Shown piece by piece: positions 44,845 through 54,222 of a stretch of 64,000 nucleotides of DNA. The notes under the pieces were generated by a model that was not told the origin of the DNA, did no database searches, and saw only the letters and a list, made by a program, of their open reading frames with translations. Within the stretch, counting starts at the first letter, position 1; the number at the start of each line of letters is the position of its first letter. A program made the translations under genes and the position numbers. Source of the DNA: Microbulbifer marinus (lineage in GTDB: Bacteria; Pseudomonadota; Gammaproteobacteria; Pseudomonadales; Cellvibrionaceae); assembly GCF_900107725.1 (NCBI RefSeq), contig NZ_FNQO01000002.1, positions 868,001 to 932,000 on the forward strand. The letters are read 5' to 3'.

Positions 44845-45513
44845 GTGACCAATAATAATGGATTGTATGGGAAGCTGCCGGCACACGGGGACTTCATACA
44901 GCGTGAGTTGCCGGCCAGCTTTGTACAGGTTTGGGATGAATGGCTGCAACGCGCCGTACACGGCTCTCGGGAGTTAGTGGGGGAGTCATGGCTGGACTAC
45001 TACCTCACCAGCCCTATCTGGCGTTTTGCTTTATCGCCCGGTGTGCTCAATGACCGGGCGTGGGGGGGGATCCTGGTTCCGAGTGTCGATAGCGTCGGCC
45101 GTTACTTTCCACTGACTATGGCTGTCCCCATTACGCCCAATGCCAATCCGTTTGCCTTACAATTGGCAGCCGAAAACTGGTATCAGGAATTATCTGAGTT
45201 GGCCATCGAAGCACTACAAGCTGGACTGCAGGCCGATCAGTTGTTGGAGCGCTTTCCGGAATTTGTACATGGGTCACTGGCAAGTCAGGTGTCGAGCGTA
45301 TCAGGCAGTCACATTGCAATCAGTGATGGAGGCAATATCGCCAGCAGCTATCCGGGCTTACTCAATCACCTTTACCGGGATCAGTTTCCGAGTTTCAGCA
45401 TCTGGTGGTGCGCGGGATCGGAGCATCTGCCTCCAACAACACTGGTAAGTCCGGCTCTACCTGAGCCGACACTCTATTGCTCTATGTTGGGGGCGCCACA
45501 GCAGAACTGGTAA
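44845..45513 (+). CDS. tagF: T6SS regulator TagF
   Basis: TagF is a post-translational repressor of T6SS assembly in Pseudomonas, acting partly by binding Fha. The 222-residue protein has the family start GLYGKLPAHGDFIQRELP, followed by WDEWLQRAV and the SVDSVGRYFPLTM segment. It stands alone and is not fused to PppA, which is separate at 33191-34048. The start is GTG at 44845, with gggagag upstream. It ends the first rightward T6SS run. Confidence 0.92.
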   Translation: MTNNNGLYGKLPAHGDFIQRELPASFVQVWDEWLQRAVHGSRELVGESWLDYYLTSPIWRFALSPGVLNDRAWGGILVPSVDSVGRYFPLTMAVPITPNANPFALQLAAENWYQELSELAIEALQAGLQADQLLERFPEFVHGSLASQVSSVSGSHIAISDGGNIASSYPGLLNHLYRDQFPSFSIWWCAGSEHLPPTTLVSPALPEPTLYCSMLGAPQQNW

Positions 45514-46108
45514 CAGGGATTTTTCCGAGACCCAGTGTGCGCATGGTTCGTCTGACCAGGAGATCAGCGACTATCGTCACCTTAGCTACAAATGGGCCAT
45601 TTGGTAGAAACGTGAATCCTGTTGGCATCGATCTGTAATTTGCTGTGATCGATCGCCTCTAGGTTTTCTGACATTATTTTCGAATAGATTTAGCGGTGGG
45701 AAAGAAAAAGCCGAAAAAAATAAATTATTAAATGGGGTTGGTCGATTCAACTAGGTACTGTCGTTTCAACTAAGTGGCGCTAATAAAATATTTATCAGTG
45801 CAGCCACTTGGGACAACGCTTATAGCCGTTGACCGGTGGCCACATCGAGGCGAAGATTCGGTACAATTGCAGGGGCTCTAGAGAATAGAAGCTGTTTTTA
45901 GTTGAGTTTTTTTGAATAGCGGTCTATTAAAGTCGTTCTTTTTTGGCCTGAATTGCTAATTGCACCGATAGGCGGGTGGATTGCCGGGCTGGGTATTACT
46001 CCTGGCATCTCATGAACCAGTGGATATCCGGTTCTTTTGTGCGGCTTTGAAGTCGACAAGCGCTTACGCCCCATATTCATATGCATGCAGGGATCGCAGG
46101 TCATAAGA
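45514..46108. other. AT-rich gap between the two T6SS runs
   Basis: No convincing gene is seen in these 595 bases, and the base composition is visibly more AT-rich than its surroundings. It holds a direct repeat (listed separately), an ATCGATC / GATCGAT inverted pair at 45627-45633 and 45647-45653, and a TACAAT box at 45862-45867 without a well-spaced -35 (TTGACC at 45829-45834 is 27 bases away). It probably carries control signals for the genes to the right. I found no sigma-54 type GG-GC promoter. Confidence 0.6.
45741..45775. repeat. Two-copy direct repeat, possible operator
   Basis: GTCGATTCAACTAGGT (45741-45756) and GTCGTTTCAACTAAGT (45760-45775) match at 14 of 16 positions with a 19-base period, close to two helical turns. 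Such spacing suits side-by-side binding of a regulator, but no regulator gene is visible nearby. Confidence 0.5.
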
Positions 46109-46849
46109 ATGTATTTTGATGTTGTATTTACCGGAGAACTGCGCACAGGGGTCGCGCGGCGCAGAGGTATTGAGGCCCTGGCCAGACTGTTTTCCCTAGA
46201 TTTCCGGCAGATCAAATATCTGCTGTCGGGAGCTTGTCCGGTAGTAAAGCGGGTCCGAGAGCGCCATCAGGCAGACAGAATTGTCAAGGCGCTATGGGGT
46301 GGCGGGTGGCATTCGGAGTTGCGCCAGGGCGATTCCATCCTATTGCGTACTAATCAATTGCACGGCCAGGGAGAGCCGAATGCTGCAGCAGGGATGATCA
46401 CAGCGATCAGCGCTGATTCCAGTATTTCCCTCCAGTTACCGGCGTCCTGGCAAGTATGTGGTGGTCTGAACCCGCATGCGATTCTACAGGCTGGCGACCA
46501 TGGATCGCGGCAATATGTCGTTGTATTGCGGCAGGATCGACAGGAGTTACCCGAGGGCCTGAGCCTGGCAGATTACAGTGCGGCACAGCTGCACCAGTGC
46601 TGCACGAGAGTCCGTGGTGGAGACATTCTCAGTGATCCTGTACCACTTGAGGGAGCAGCTTACCCAACTCTTGTGGCGCAGCTACATGCGGAGCTGGGAG
46701 GCGTGTCGATCCGCTATTTCATTGGCTGCCTCCAGTGGCAGCAGTGGTACTACACCACTTACTTGTGGTGTGAGAGCCAGGATTTCCGAAATTCTGCGGA
46801 CCTGTTTGAGCAGGTCGTTAGACGGATCCATATGGCGCCCCACAGCTGA
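46109..46849 (+). CDS. Unknown two-domain protein inside the T6SS locus
   Basis: The 246-residue protein is not one I can name. The N-terminal part (about 1-70) begins MYFDVVFTGELRTGVARRRG and includes LARLFSLDF, LLSGACPVVKRV and IVKALWGGGW; this pattern recalls a small domain found at the start of several gammaproteobacterial unknowns (the GELxxG, LFSG, VVKR series). The C-terminal part (about 105-245) has a YVVVLRQDRQELPEGLSLADY segment and a final QWYYTTYLWCESQDF that recall DcrB/PsbP-like folds. No signal peptide is seen. The ATG at 46109 follows a good domain boundary; a start at 46037 is also open. Gap to tssA is 104 bases. Association with the T6SS is by position only. Confidence 0.6.
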   Translation: MYFDVVFTGELRTGVARRRGIEALARLFSLDFRQIKYLLSGACPVVKRVRERHQADRIVKALWGGGWHSELRQGDSILLRTNQLHGQGEPNAAAGMITAISADSSISLQLPASWQVCGGLNPHAILQAGDHGSRQYVVVLRQDRQELPEGLSLADYSAAQLHQCCTRVRGGDILSDPVPLEGAAYPTLVAQLHAELGGVSIRYFIGCLQWQQWYYTTYLWCESQDFRNSADLFEQVVRRIHMAPHS

Positions 46850-46953
46850 AGCAGGAGAGTCTTGAAGAGCCAGAAAGGGGCTGAACGGCAGCGGAAGTAA
46901 CAAACGCGCTCGAGAAGCGTATTAAAGGAACTAATAACACGAAAGGACACGGC

Positions 46954-48234
46954 ATGGCATTTCCAAGCGTAATCGATATCGACGATTTGGTGGCGCCTAT
47001 CTCCGATGGGCAGCCAACCGGCATTGATATTCGCGAAGACCGGTCGCCAACTTCCGACTACTACACGATCAAGGATGCCCGCAACAGTGCGCGGGCCGCC
47101 GAGCGTTCCGCACTGTTCGATGACAGTGATGCGGACCTGCTTGCACCGTGGCGGGACGTTGCGAAGTCGGCAGAGAAGATTCTCTCGAAGCAAAGCAAAG
47201 ATCTGGAAGTTGCAGCCTGGTACACTGAGGCATTGATTCGTCTGCACGGATTTACCGGGTTGCGCGACGGCTTTGCGTTAATAGATAGGCTGGTGGCAGA
47301 TCACTGGGAAGGGCTATACCCGGAGCCAGATGAAGACGGGCTCGAAACCAAGGTTGCGCCGCTGACCGGATTGAACGGTGATGGCGGCGATGGAACCCTG
47401 CTCCTTCCGATCCGCAGCGCCGACATCACACGAGAAGGTGACTACGGTGCTTTCTCTTTCTTCCAGCATCAGCAGGCACGCGACGCCGACCGCATCGCCG
47501 ATGACGATGCCAAGGCGGCTCGTATCGAGACTCTGGGTTATAGCCTGGCAGACATAGAAAACTGTGTGCAAAGTGCCAGTAACGAGTGGGCGCTAGACCT
47601 GGTAGAAACGCTTGAAGAGACGATAGCTCACTACAAAAGTGTCAACGAAGCTTTGCGCTCAAGTTGCGGTCAGGATGCACCGCCATCGACGAATATCAAC
47701 AGTCTGCTGGATGAAGTGCTGCGTACAACACGGTTTATCTACAAGTCCCAGTTGGACGCGCTGGCCGCAACTGCGACAGCACCGGCAGAACCCTCAAGCT
47801 CCTCCGAAGAAGCGCAACAGGCGGTGGCGAACCCCGGCGTCACCATTGCTGGTGGTCTTACTCTGCCCGCCGGCGCAGTTTCCTCCCGCGAGGCGGCACT
47901 GAAGCTACTTGAAGAAGCGGCGAAATACTTCCGCACCTATGAGCCGCATACGCCAATCGCGCCCGGTCTGGAACGATTGATTGGCTGGGGCCGCATGACG
48001 GTCTCTGAACTGATGACAGAATTGCTGCCGGATGACCAGTCTCGGGCAGTCTATTCCCAGCTTACCGGTGTCAAACTCGACGGATCGGACACCCAGCGCT
48101 ATGTGGCGCCACCCGCCGTATCCACTGCGCCCGCGGCAACACCCGCTATGGGCGGAGCAACAGAACCTGAGGCTGCTTCCACTCAGACAGATTGGTCTGA
48201 AGAACCACAGGCAGAAGCCAGCGTCGGCTGGTAA
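46954..48234 (+). CDS. tssA: T6SS baseplate/cap protein TssA
   Basis: TssA primes tube and sheath assembly and may stay at the baseplate or the growing tip. The 426-residue protein has the ImpA_N domain (about 10-150), with PISDGQPTGIDIRED and the region DWEGLYP-like HWEGLYPEPDEDG. A linker rich in Ala, Pro and Ser (about 270-300) leads to a C-terminal segment AAKYFRTYEPHTPIAPGLERL typical of many TssA proteins, followed by an Ala/Pro/Thr tail. A cgaaaggacac stretch precedes the ATG. It starts the second run. Confidence 0.9.
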   Translation: MAFPSVIDIDDLVAPISDGQPTGIDIREDRSPTSDYYTIKDARNSARAAERSALFDDSDADLLAPWRDVAKSAEKILSKQSKDLEVAAWYTEALIRLHGFTGLRDGFALIDRLVADHWEGLYPEPDEDGLETKVAPLTGLNGDGGDGTLLLPIRSADITREGDYGAFSFFQHQQARDADRIADDDAKAARIETLGYSLADIENCVQSASNEWALDLVETLEETIAHYKSVNEALRSSCGQDAPPSTNINSLLDEVLRTTRFIYKSQLDALAATATAPAEPSSSSEEAQQAVANPGVTIAGGLTLPAGAVSSREAALKLLEEAAKYFRTYEPHTPIAPGLERLIGWGRMTVSELMTELLPDDQSRAVYSQLTGVKLDGSDTQRYVAPPAVSTAPAATPAMGGATEPEAASTQTDWSEEPQAEASVGW

Positions 48235-48279
48235 TCACTTAAATAGTTGCATTCCTAAATTGAGGAAAGGAGATCCAAG

Positions 48280-48801
48280 ATGTCTGAGAGCATTCACAAC
48301 AAACTAAAGCGCGTGCGTAAACCGCGCGTTCATATCACCTACGACGTAGAAACCAACGGTGCCGAAGTCAAAAAGGAACTGCCATTTGTCGCCGGTGTGA
48401 TGGGCGACTACTCCGGTGATAACGCCGAAAATCGCAAGGCGCTAAAAGAGCGTAAGTTTGTGCAGATTGACCGTGATAATTTCAATGACGTCATGGCCAA
48501 GGTCAATCCGAAACTGAACCTGCAGGTCGAGAACACCCTCGCCGGTGACGGCAGCAAGATGGCGGTAGACCTGGACTTTAATCATATGGATGACTTCTCG
48601 CCGGAGCAGATCGTCGAGCAGGTAGAACCCCTGAAGCAGTTGCTGGAAGCACGCAGCAAGCTGCGTGATCTGCTCAGTAAGGCAGATCGCTCGGAAGAGC
48701 TGGAAAAGGTCCTTGAGGACATTCTAAAGAGCACCGAAAACGTCGGTGCTATCTCTGAACAGCTGGGTCTCGGCGAAGAACAAGGAGAGGATGCAGAATG
48801 A
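48280..48801 (+). CDS. tssB: T6SS contractile sheath small subunit TssB
   Basis: TssB pairs with TssC to build the contractile sheath around the Hcp tube. The 173-residue product shows [39 protein letters not shown] and the acidic helix [20 protein letters not shown] near 130. A very strong aaaggaga ribosome site lies before the ATG. The end overlaps tssC by four bases (ATGA), so the two are translationally coupled, matching their equal use. Confidence 0.96.
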   Translation: MSESIHNKLKRVRKPRVHITYDVETNGAEVKKELPFVAGVMGDYSGDNAENRKALKERKFVQIDRDNFNDVMAKVNPKLNLQVENTLAGDGSKMAVDLDFNHMDDFSPEQIVEQVEPLKQLLEARSKLRDLLSKADRSEELEKVLEDILKSTENVGAISEQLGLGEEQGEDAE

Positions 48802-50285
48802 GCACCGAAGTCGAAAACGTAGCGGAAAGCGAAGCGGAAGAGCAGTCAGTCAGCCTGCTGGAGCAAGCCATTACAGCGACCAAGCAGACAGCGCCGGAAG
48901 AGGCCCAGGACCTGATAGCCAACCTGACCCAACAGGTACTGAAAGGGACCGTCACTTGGGACCGCAACCTGACTCAGACCATCAATAAGGCTGTTCAGGC
49001 GATCGATGCGGCCATGTCCAAGCAACTCGCGGCAATTCTGCATGAGGAAAAGTTGCAGAAGCTCGAGGGCTCCTGGCGCGGACTGCATCACATGGTCATG
49101 AACAGTGAAACCGGCGCGACACTGAAGATCCGCATGCTGAACCTGTCCAAACGGGAGCTGTTCCGGGATCTGGACAAGGCGGTGGAATTCGACCAGAGCC
49201 AGACATTCAAGAAAATCTATGAAGAGGAATTCGGTACTGCCGGTGGCGAGCCTTTCGGTTGCATGATCGGTGATTTTGAATTCACCAGTCACCCGGAAGA
49301 TATTGAATTGCTGAGCAAGATGTCCAATGTAGCGGCGGCCGGTTTCTGTCCGTTCATCTCCGCTGCCGGCGCCGGTATGTTCGGATTCAATGACTTTACC
49401 GAGCTGTCGAAGCCGCGCGATCTTGGCGGTATTTTCGAGTCCGGTGAATACATCAAATGGCGCAGCTTCCGTGACAGCGACGACTCTCGCTTCGTCACCC
49501 TGGTAATGCCGCGAACGCTGGCCCGTACTCCCTACGGTGCCAACACCAAGCCGATCGAGTCATTCAATTTCGAGGAGTTCGAGGTGGATGCTTCGGGTGT
49601 ATCGAAACCGGCAGAGCACGACCAGTACTGCTGGATGAATGCCGCCTACGTGATGGGCACCACCATGACTCGCGCATTCGCGGAAAACTCCTGGTGTACT
49701 GCTATTCGCGGCGCCGAGGGTGGCGGCAAAGTGGAAGGCTTGCCTACGCACCTGTTCAAGAGTGATGACGGTGATCTGGACCAGAAGTGCCCAACCGAGA
49801 TCGGTATTACCGACCGTCGTGAGGCAGAACTCAGCGGCCAGGGCTTCCTGCCACTGTGCCATTACAAAAATACCGACTACTCGGTCTTTTTTGGCTCCCA
49901 GAGTACACAGAAGCCGAAGACCTTCGATAATCCAGATGCGACTGCCAACGCCGCCATTTCTGCTCGCCTGCCATACCTTATGGCCACGTCGCGTATCGCT
50001 CACTACCTGAAGGTGATGGCGCGTGACAAGGTTGGCTCCTTTATGGAGGCAGGAGATTGTGAGCGCTGGTTGAACAAGTGGATCACCCAGTACACCAACT
50101 CCAATCCGGATGCGAGCGCGGAAATGAAGGCCAAGTATCCGTTGGCTGAAGCACGTGTTGAAGTGAAGGAAATTCCAGGCCAGCCGGGTTGCTACAGCGC
50201 AGTAGCCTACCTGAAGCCGTGGCTGCAAATGGAAGAGCTGACAACTTCTATGCGTATGGTGGCAAATATTCCCACTGCCGGATAA
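48798..50285 (+). CDS. tssC: T6SS contractile sheath large subunit TssC
   Basis: TssC is the large sheath subunit. The 495-residue protein has [11 protein letters not shown] near 92, [40 protein letters not shown], and the C-terminal run from [20 protein letters not shown] to [15 protein letters not shown] that forms the sheath handshake strands. All family regions are intact. A GC-rich hairpin follows the stop, and a second TssC paralogue comes 99 bases later. Confidence 0.96.
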   Translation: MSTEVENVAESEAEEQSVSLLEQAITATKQTAPEEAQDLIANLTQQVLKGTVTWDRNLTQTINKAVQAIDAAMSKQLAAILHEEKLQKLEGSWRGLHHMVMNSETGATLKIRMLNLSKRELFRDLDKAVEFDQSQTFKKIYEEEFGTAGGEPFGCMIGDFEFTSHPEDIELLSKMSNVAAAGFCPFISAAGAGMFGFNDFTELSKPRDLGGIFESGEYIKWRSFRDSDDSRFVTLVMPRTLARTPYGANTKPIESFNFEEFEVDASGVSKPAEHDQYCWMNAAYVMGTTMTRAFAENSWCTAIRGAEGGGKVEGLPTHLFKSDDGDLDQKCPTEIGITDRREAELSGQGFLPLCHYKNTDYSVFFGSQSTQKPKTFDNPDATANAAISARLPYLMATSRIAHYLKVMARDKVGSFMEAGDCERWLNKWITQYTNSNPDASAEMKAKYPLAEARVEVKEIPGQPGCYSAVAYLKPWLQMEELTTSMRMVANIPTAG

Positions 50286-50292
50286 CGACCGT

Positions 50293-50316
50293 GGGTCCGC
50301 CGCTTGCGGCGGGCCC
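50293..50316 (+). terminator. Hairpin between tssC and the second tssC gene
   Basis: GGGTCCGCCGC (50293-50303) and GCGGCGGGCCC (50306-50316) form an 11-base stem with one G-U pair and a two-base loop. TTGCGCTT follows rather than a T-run. It may protect the tssBC message or lower reading into downstream genes, which fits the need for more TssB and TssC than baseplate proteins. Confidence 0.5.
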
Positions 50317-50384
50317 TTGCGCTTATCCCAATTTATATCCGACCTCTTAGGAGCGGCGGATTCACTCCGTAGCCAATCATTTCC

Positions 50385-51917
50385 GTGGGAGATCTCTCCG
50401 TGCCCGCAGCGTCACCAGAATTTCAGTCGCGCGACAGCGAGCGGTTGCTGTCTGCACAGCTGATGCATGACAGAAGTGGCACTTTGCAGAAATTCCTGCA
50501 AGAGCCCGATGAACTCTACGCGCTGGAGTACTGGCTGACCGATATCTTCCCGTGTCAGGAGCGCGAAAATTTCAGTGTGCGCCAGTGGTTGAGCAGAACG
50601 ATCGCCGAAATTGACGAGGCGATCAGCGATCAAGTCAATGCAATTTTGCACCACCCGCGGCTCCAGCGCCTCGAGGCGAGCTGGCGCGGACTGTCGATGC
50701 TCATCGACAATGCACCGCACTCGGACAATATCAAGATCAAGGTGCTAGACGTCAGCTGGCGGGATCTGAGCAAGGATATTGAGCGAGCACCGGATTACGA
50801 TCAGTCCGGCCTCTTTCACTTGCTGTACAACGAGGAATTCGGAACGCCCGGCGGTGAGCCTTTTGGACTGGTACTGGGAGACTACTATGTGGCCCACCGT
50901 CCGTTTGCGGAGCACCCCTACGATGATGTGTTCACATTACAGGGTATCGCGCACACCGCCGCTGCAGCGTTTGCGCCGTTTGTTTGTGCGGCGACGCCGC
51001 AATTGTTCGGCGTTGACCATTACGATGACCTGGCCAAGCCAATCGATTTTGGCGAAGTGTTCCGCCAGAAACAGTACATTCGCTGGAATGGCCTGCGCGA
51101 CCTGGAAGACAGTCGCTTCATTGCCGTCACCCTGCCGCAGGTTCTGATGCGACAGCCATACAACACCGACTTCTCCCACTGTGGCGGACTGCGGTTTGCC
51201 GAGGACGTGGCCGCATCGCACAACCGTAATTATCTCTGGGGAAACGCCTGTTTTGCGCTCGGTGCGGTGTTGATACGCGAATTTGCCGATGTAGGCTGGT
51301 TCTCGCATATTCGGGGCGTGGCGCGAGACCACTTAGGTGGCGGCTTGATTTCACAGTTGCCCGTAGTTCCCTACAGTACGGACTCAACACCGCAAATGGT
51401 ACGTATGTCGACGTCGATTCTGTTAACGGATTTTGTCGAACGGGATCTGAGCGATCTGGGATTTTCCTGCGTCAGTCATTGCTACGACACCCCGTACAGT
51501 GCCTTCAACAGCGTGCCGTCGCTGCAACGACCTAAGCAGTACACAACCAAGGCGGCAACTGCAAATGCGCGTATCAGCGCCATGTTACAGCAGATATTGT
51601 GCGCTTCCCGATTTGCGCACTACATCAAAGTCATGATTCGGGACAAAGTGGGTGTCTATATGAATGCCAAGGACTGCGAACGTCAGTTGCAGAAATGGCT
51701 GGACCAGTACACAACCGGGCGCGATGACCTCGCCTGGGAAATGCTTGCTCGTTACCCGCTGCGTGAAGCGCGAGTGCAGGTGGTCGATGAGCCGGGCAAA
51801 GTTGGCAGTTACCAGAGTGCCATTCACCTGAAGAGCCACTACACCGTCGATCACCTGGTATCTGAATTGAAGCTGACAACCTCGCTGGCTCAGATTGGCA
51901 TCGGTACGGTGAGCTAA
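50385..51917 (+). CDS. tssC2: Second TssC-family sheath-like protein
   Basis: This 510-residue paralogue of TssC has all main family landmarks: LEASWRGLSMLI, VLDVSWRDLSKDIERAPDYDQ, NEEFGTPGGEPFGLVLGDYYV, and a C-terminal run with LCASRFAHYIKVMIRDKVGVYM. It is clearly diverged from the neighbouring TssC and ends differently (VDHLVSELKLTTSLAQIG). Some T6SS loci carry such a second tssC gene. No second free tssB accompanies it. The first GTG at 50385 is used; a GTG at 50400 is also possible. It is coupled to tssE by a two-base gap. Confidence 0.9.
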   Translation: MGDLSVPAASPEFQSRDSERLLSAQLMHDRSGTLQKFLQEPDELYALEYWLTDIFPCQERENFSVRQWLSRTIAEIDEAISDQVNAILHHPRLQRLEASWRGLSMLIDNAPHSDNIKIKVLDVSWRDLSKDIERAPDYDQSGLFHLLYNEEFGTPGGEPFGLVLGDYYVAHRPFAEHPYDDVFTLQGIAHTAAAAFAPFVCAATPQLFGVDHYDDLAKPIDFGEVFRQKQYIRWNGLRDLEDSRFIAVTLPQVLMRQPYNTDFSHCGGLRFAEDVAASHNRNYLWGNACFALGAVLIREFADVGWFSHIRGVARDHLGGGLISQLPVVPYSTDSTPQMVRMSTSILLTDFVERDLSDLGFSCVSHCYDTPYSAFNSVPSLQRPKQYTTKAATANARISAMLQQILCASRFAHYIKVMIRDKVGVYMNAKDCERQLQKWLDQYTTGRDDLAWEMLARYPLREARVQVVDEPGKVGSYQSAIHLKSHYTVDHLVSELKLTTSLAQIGIGTVS

Positions 51918-51919
51918 TT

Positions 51920-52393
51920 ATGACAAAAGAGAAGCGCCTACTGGCACCGGTTCTCGATCGGTTGCTGGAATCGTCCCGCAACATGGATCTGCACCAGCCT
52001 CACCAGGTTCTCAAGCAGTTGCGTGAGGGGGTGCGACGCGACCTGGAGTATCTCTTCAATACGCGCTACCGCTGTCTTTCTGCACCGGATAGCCATGCGT
52101 ACCTGCAACAGTCAAACATCAATTTCGGGCTGCCAGATCTGTCGACCATCAACCTTTCCTCTCTGGACAGTCGCAGGCGCTTCTGTCGCGAAATCGAGAA
52201 GACCATCCTGCATTTTGAGCCCCGTATCAGATCGGTAAAAGTGACGACGCAGGAAAAAGTCGATGTGGAAGATCCTAGTATCCGTTTTCGAGTTGAGGCG
52301 GTCTTACACGTGAATCCAGCTGCAGAGGTCATAGTATTCGACTCGACACTTAACCCGGTAACCCAGACGGTCGATGTGGCGGAGATTATGTGA
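51920..52393 (+). CDS. tssE: T6SS baseplate protein TssE
   Basis: TssE is the gp25-like baseplate wedge protein that starts sheath growth. The 157-residue product has the VRRDLEYLFNTRY motif near 40, INFGLPDLSTINLSS near 66, and the IEKTILHFEPRI segment near 93 that is conserved in gp25. It begins two bases after tssC2 and its TGA overlaps the tssF start. Confidence 0.94.
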   Translation: MTKEKRLLAPVLDRLLESSRNMDLHQPHQVLKQLREGVRRDLEYLFNTRYRCLSAPDSHAYLQQSNINFGLPDLSTINLSSLDSRRRFCREIEKTILHFEPRIRSVKVTTQEKVDVEDPSIRFRVEAVLHVNPAAEVIVFDSTLNPVTQTVDVAEIM

Positions 52394-54222
52394 TGAGTGA
52401 AAAGCTGATAGATCTCTATGAGCGCGAGTTGGCATTCGTGCAGCAGACCGCCTCCGAGTTTGCACGGATGCACCCTGCCGCGGCTTCGCGTTTGCAACTG
52501 GATGCCGATACCGTTGACGACCCCCTCGTAGGTCGCTTGCTGTCGGGATTCGCCTATATGAACGCGAGAGTGCAGCAGAAACTGAGCGATGATTTTCCCG
52601 AGCTCACGGACGCCATGCTGGAAACCCTGTATCCGCATTACTTGCGTCCGATTCCCTCTTGCGCCATCGTGCAGTTCGAGCCAGAGCCGGACCTGGATGC
52701 GATTACGCGGGTGGAAGCCGGAACGCTGCTGGAAAGCGACAGTTTCCAGGGGCAGACCTGCAGGTTTACCAGCCGCTACCCAACGGATATCTGCCCTTTT
52801 GAGGTGGCCAGTGCGAGTTTGATGCCGCGCCCGTTTATCGCTCCGGGATGCAACGATATACAAGGGGCAAATGCGGTACTCAAACTTTCGCTGAAGACAC
52901 TGAGCCCGGATCTGAGCTTTGCTGAACTTCAGCCGGAGCAACTGCGATTTTACCTGCGCGGCCAGCCCAGCCACATTTACGCGCTCTACGATCTGCTGCT
53001 GAGCAAATGTGTCAAACTCGTGGTCGCCAATGGAGAAGCCGATCCAAAGCCGACTTATCTGGACACTGAAGAGATACAGCAGGTGGGGCTAGAGCCGGAC
53101 CAAGGGTTGCTACCTTATCCGGATACGGCCTTTACTGGTTATCGCCTGCTGACCGAGTATTTCGCTTTTCCGGAAAAATTCCATTTCATTGATATCCTTC
53201 ATCTGCAGGACACTCTGAACGATACCTACGGCGAAACACTGAATCTGTACTTTTATCTGTCAGAGAGTCACGAGGAGCTGGAAAAGCAGATTACTCCGAA
53301 TATGTTTGCACTGGGCTGCACGCCTGTAGTCAATCTGTTTCGACAGACCGCAGACCCGATTCCGCTAAACCACACGCAATACAGCTACCATGTGGTACCC
53401 GACGCCCGGCGCAGCGATGGCCTGGAGATCTATTCGATCGATGAGGTGTTCGCGACCGATGGCAGTGGTGAATCCACCGCATTCCGCCCTTTCTACGGTA
53501 TTCAGCACAGCCAGCATCAGGCGCGTCAGTCCGCTTTCTGGTACGGCAGGCGCCGGGATATTGTCGAGGGCGAACACCGTAATGAACAGGCGTCCGAGGT
53601 GGATATCACCCTGGTGGATCTGGATTTCAATCCTCACCGTATCAGTGATCAGACCCTCGATGTGAAGCTCACCTGCTGCAATCGCAACCTGCCGAAGAAA
53701 CTTCCTACGGGTAACGCGCAACCATATCTCGAAGTGGTCGATGGCGATGCGCCTGCGAGTAGGATCAGCTGCGTGATAGCGCCGACCGCCACATTGCGGC
53801 CGCCACGACGGGAACGTGGCTACTGGCGACTGATCTCTCATCTGAACCTCAATCATCTGTCCCTGTCGGGAAGCGGCGGCTGCGACGCGTTAAAGGAAAT
53901 CCTGCGCCTCTATGATTTTCGCGACTCGGCGAGCACCAGAAACCTGATTGAGTCGTTGCTAACTCTGGATGCACGGCCGATTACGGCACCCATCCAGATA
54001 GATAACAGCGTGGTCCTGTGTCGCGGCACAGAAGTGAAAATTGAGCTCGATTCCATGATGTTATCGGGTACCAGTCCACTGTTGTTCGCCAGTGTTATAG
54101 AGCGCTTTCTCGGGCTCTACTGTTCGTTGAACTCATTTACCCGTTTGATCGCCACTATGAGCGGCAGAGATGGAGAGCTAAAGCGATGGCCACCACGCGC
54201 CGGCGACAAAGCTTTACTGTAA
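52393..54222 (+). CDS. tssF: T6SS baseplate protein TssF
   Basis: TssF forms the core of the baseplate wedge with TssG. The 609-residue protein begins LIDLYERELAFVQQTASEFA, the family signature, followed by DPLVGRLLSGFAYMNARVQQKL and LYPHYLRPIPSCAI. Length is normal. The ATG at 52393 overlaps the tssE stop; a GTG at 52390 would add one residue. The 3' end overlaps tssG by 37 bases, a sign of tight coupling in the 1 TssG to 2 TssF wedge. Confidence 0.94.
   Translation: MSEKLIDLYERELAFVQQTASEFARMHPAAASRLQLDADTVDDPLVGRLLSGFAYMNARVQQKLSDDFPELTDAMLETLYPHYLRPIPSCAIVQFEPEPDLDAITRVEAGTLLESDSFQGQTCRFTSRYPTDICPFEVASASLMPRPFIAPGCNDIQGANAVLKLSLKTLSPDLSFAELQPEQLRFYLRGQPSHIYALYDLLLSKCVKLVVANGEADPKPTYLDTEEIQQVGLEPDQGLLPYPDTAFTGYRLLTEYFAFPEKFHFIDILHLQDTLNDTYGETLNLYFYLSESHEELEKQITPNMFALGCTPVVNLFRQTADPIPLNHTQYSYHVVPDARRSDGLEIYSIDEVFATDGSGESTAFRPFYGIQHSQHQARQSAFWYGRRRDIVEGEHRNEQASEVDITLVDLDFNPHRISDQTLDVKLTCCNRNLPKKLPTGNAQPYLEVVDGDAPASRISCVIAPTATLRPPRRERGYWRLISHLNLNHLSLSGSGGCDALKEILRLYDFRDSASTRNLIESLLTLDARPITAPIQIDNSVVLCRGTEVKIELDSMMLSGTSPLLFASVIERFLGLYCSLNSFTRLIATMSGRDGELKRWPPRAGDKALL

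Noticed and set aside
45514-46108. Sigma-54 promoter for the tssA run
   Set aside because: No TGGCAC-N5-TTGC type sequence with the right GG to GC spacing was found; the nearest GG and GC pairs are too far apart.
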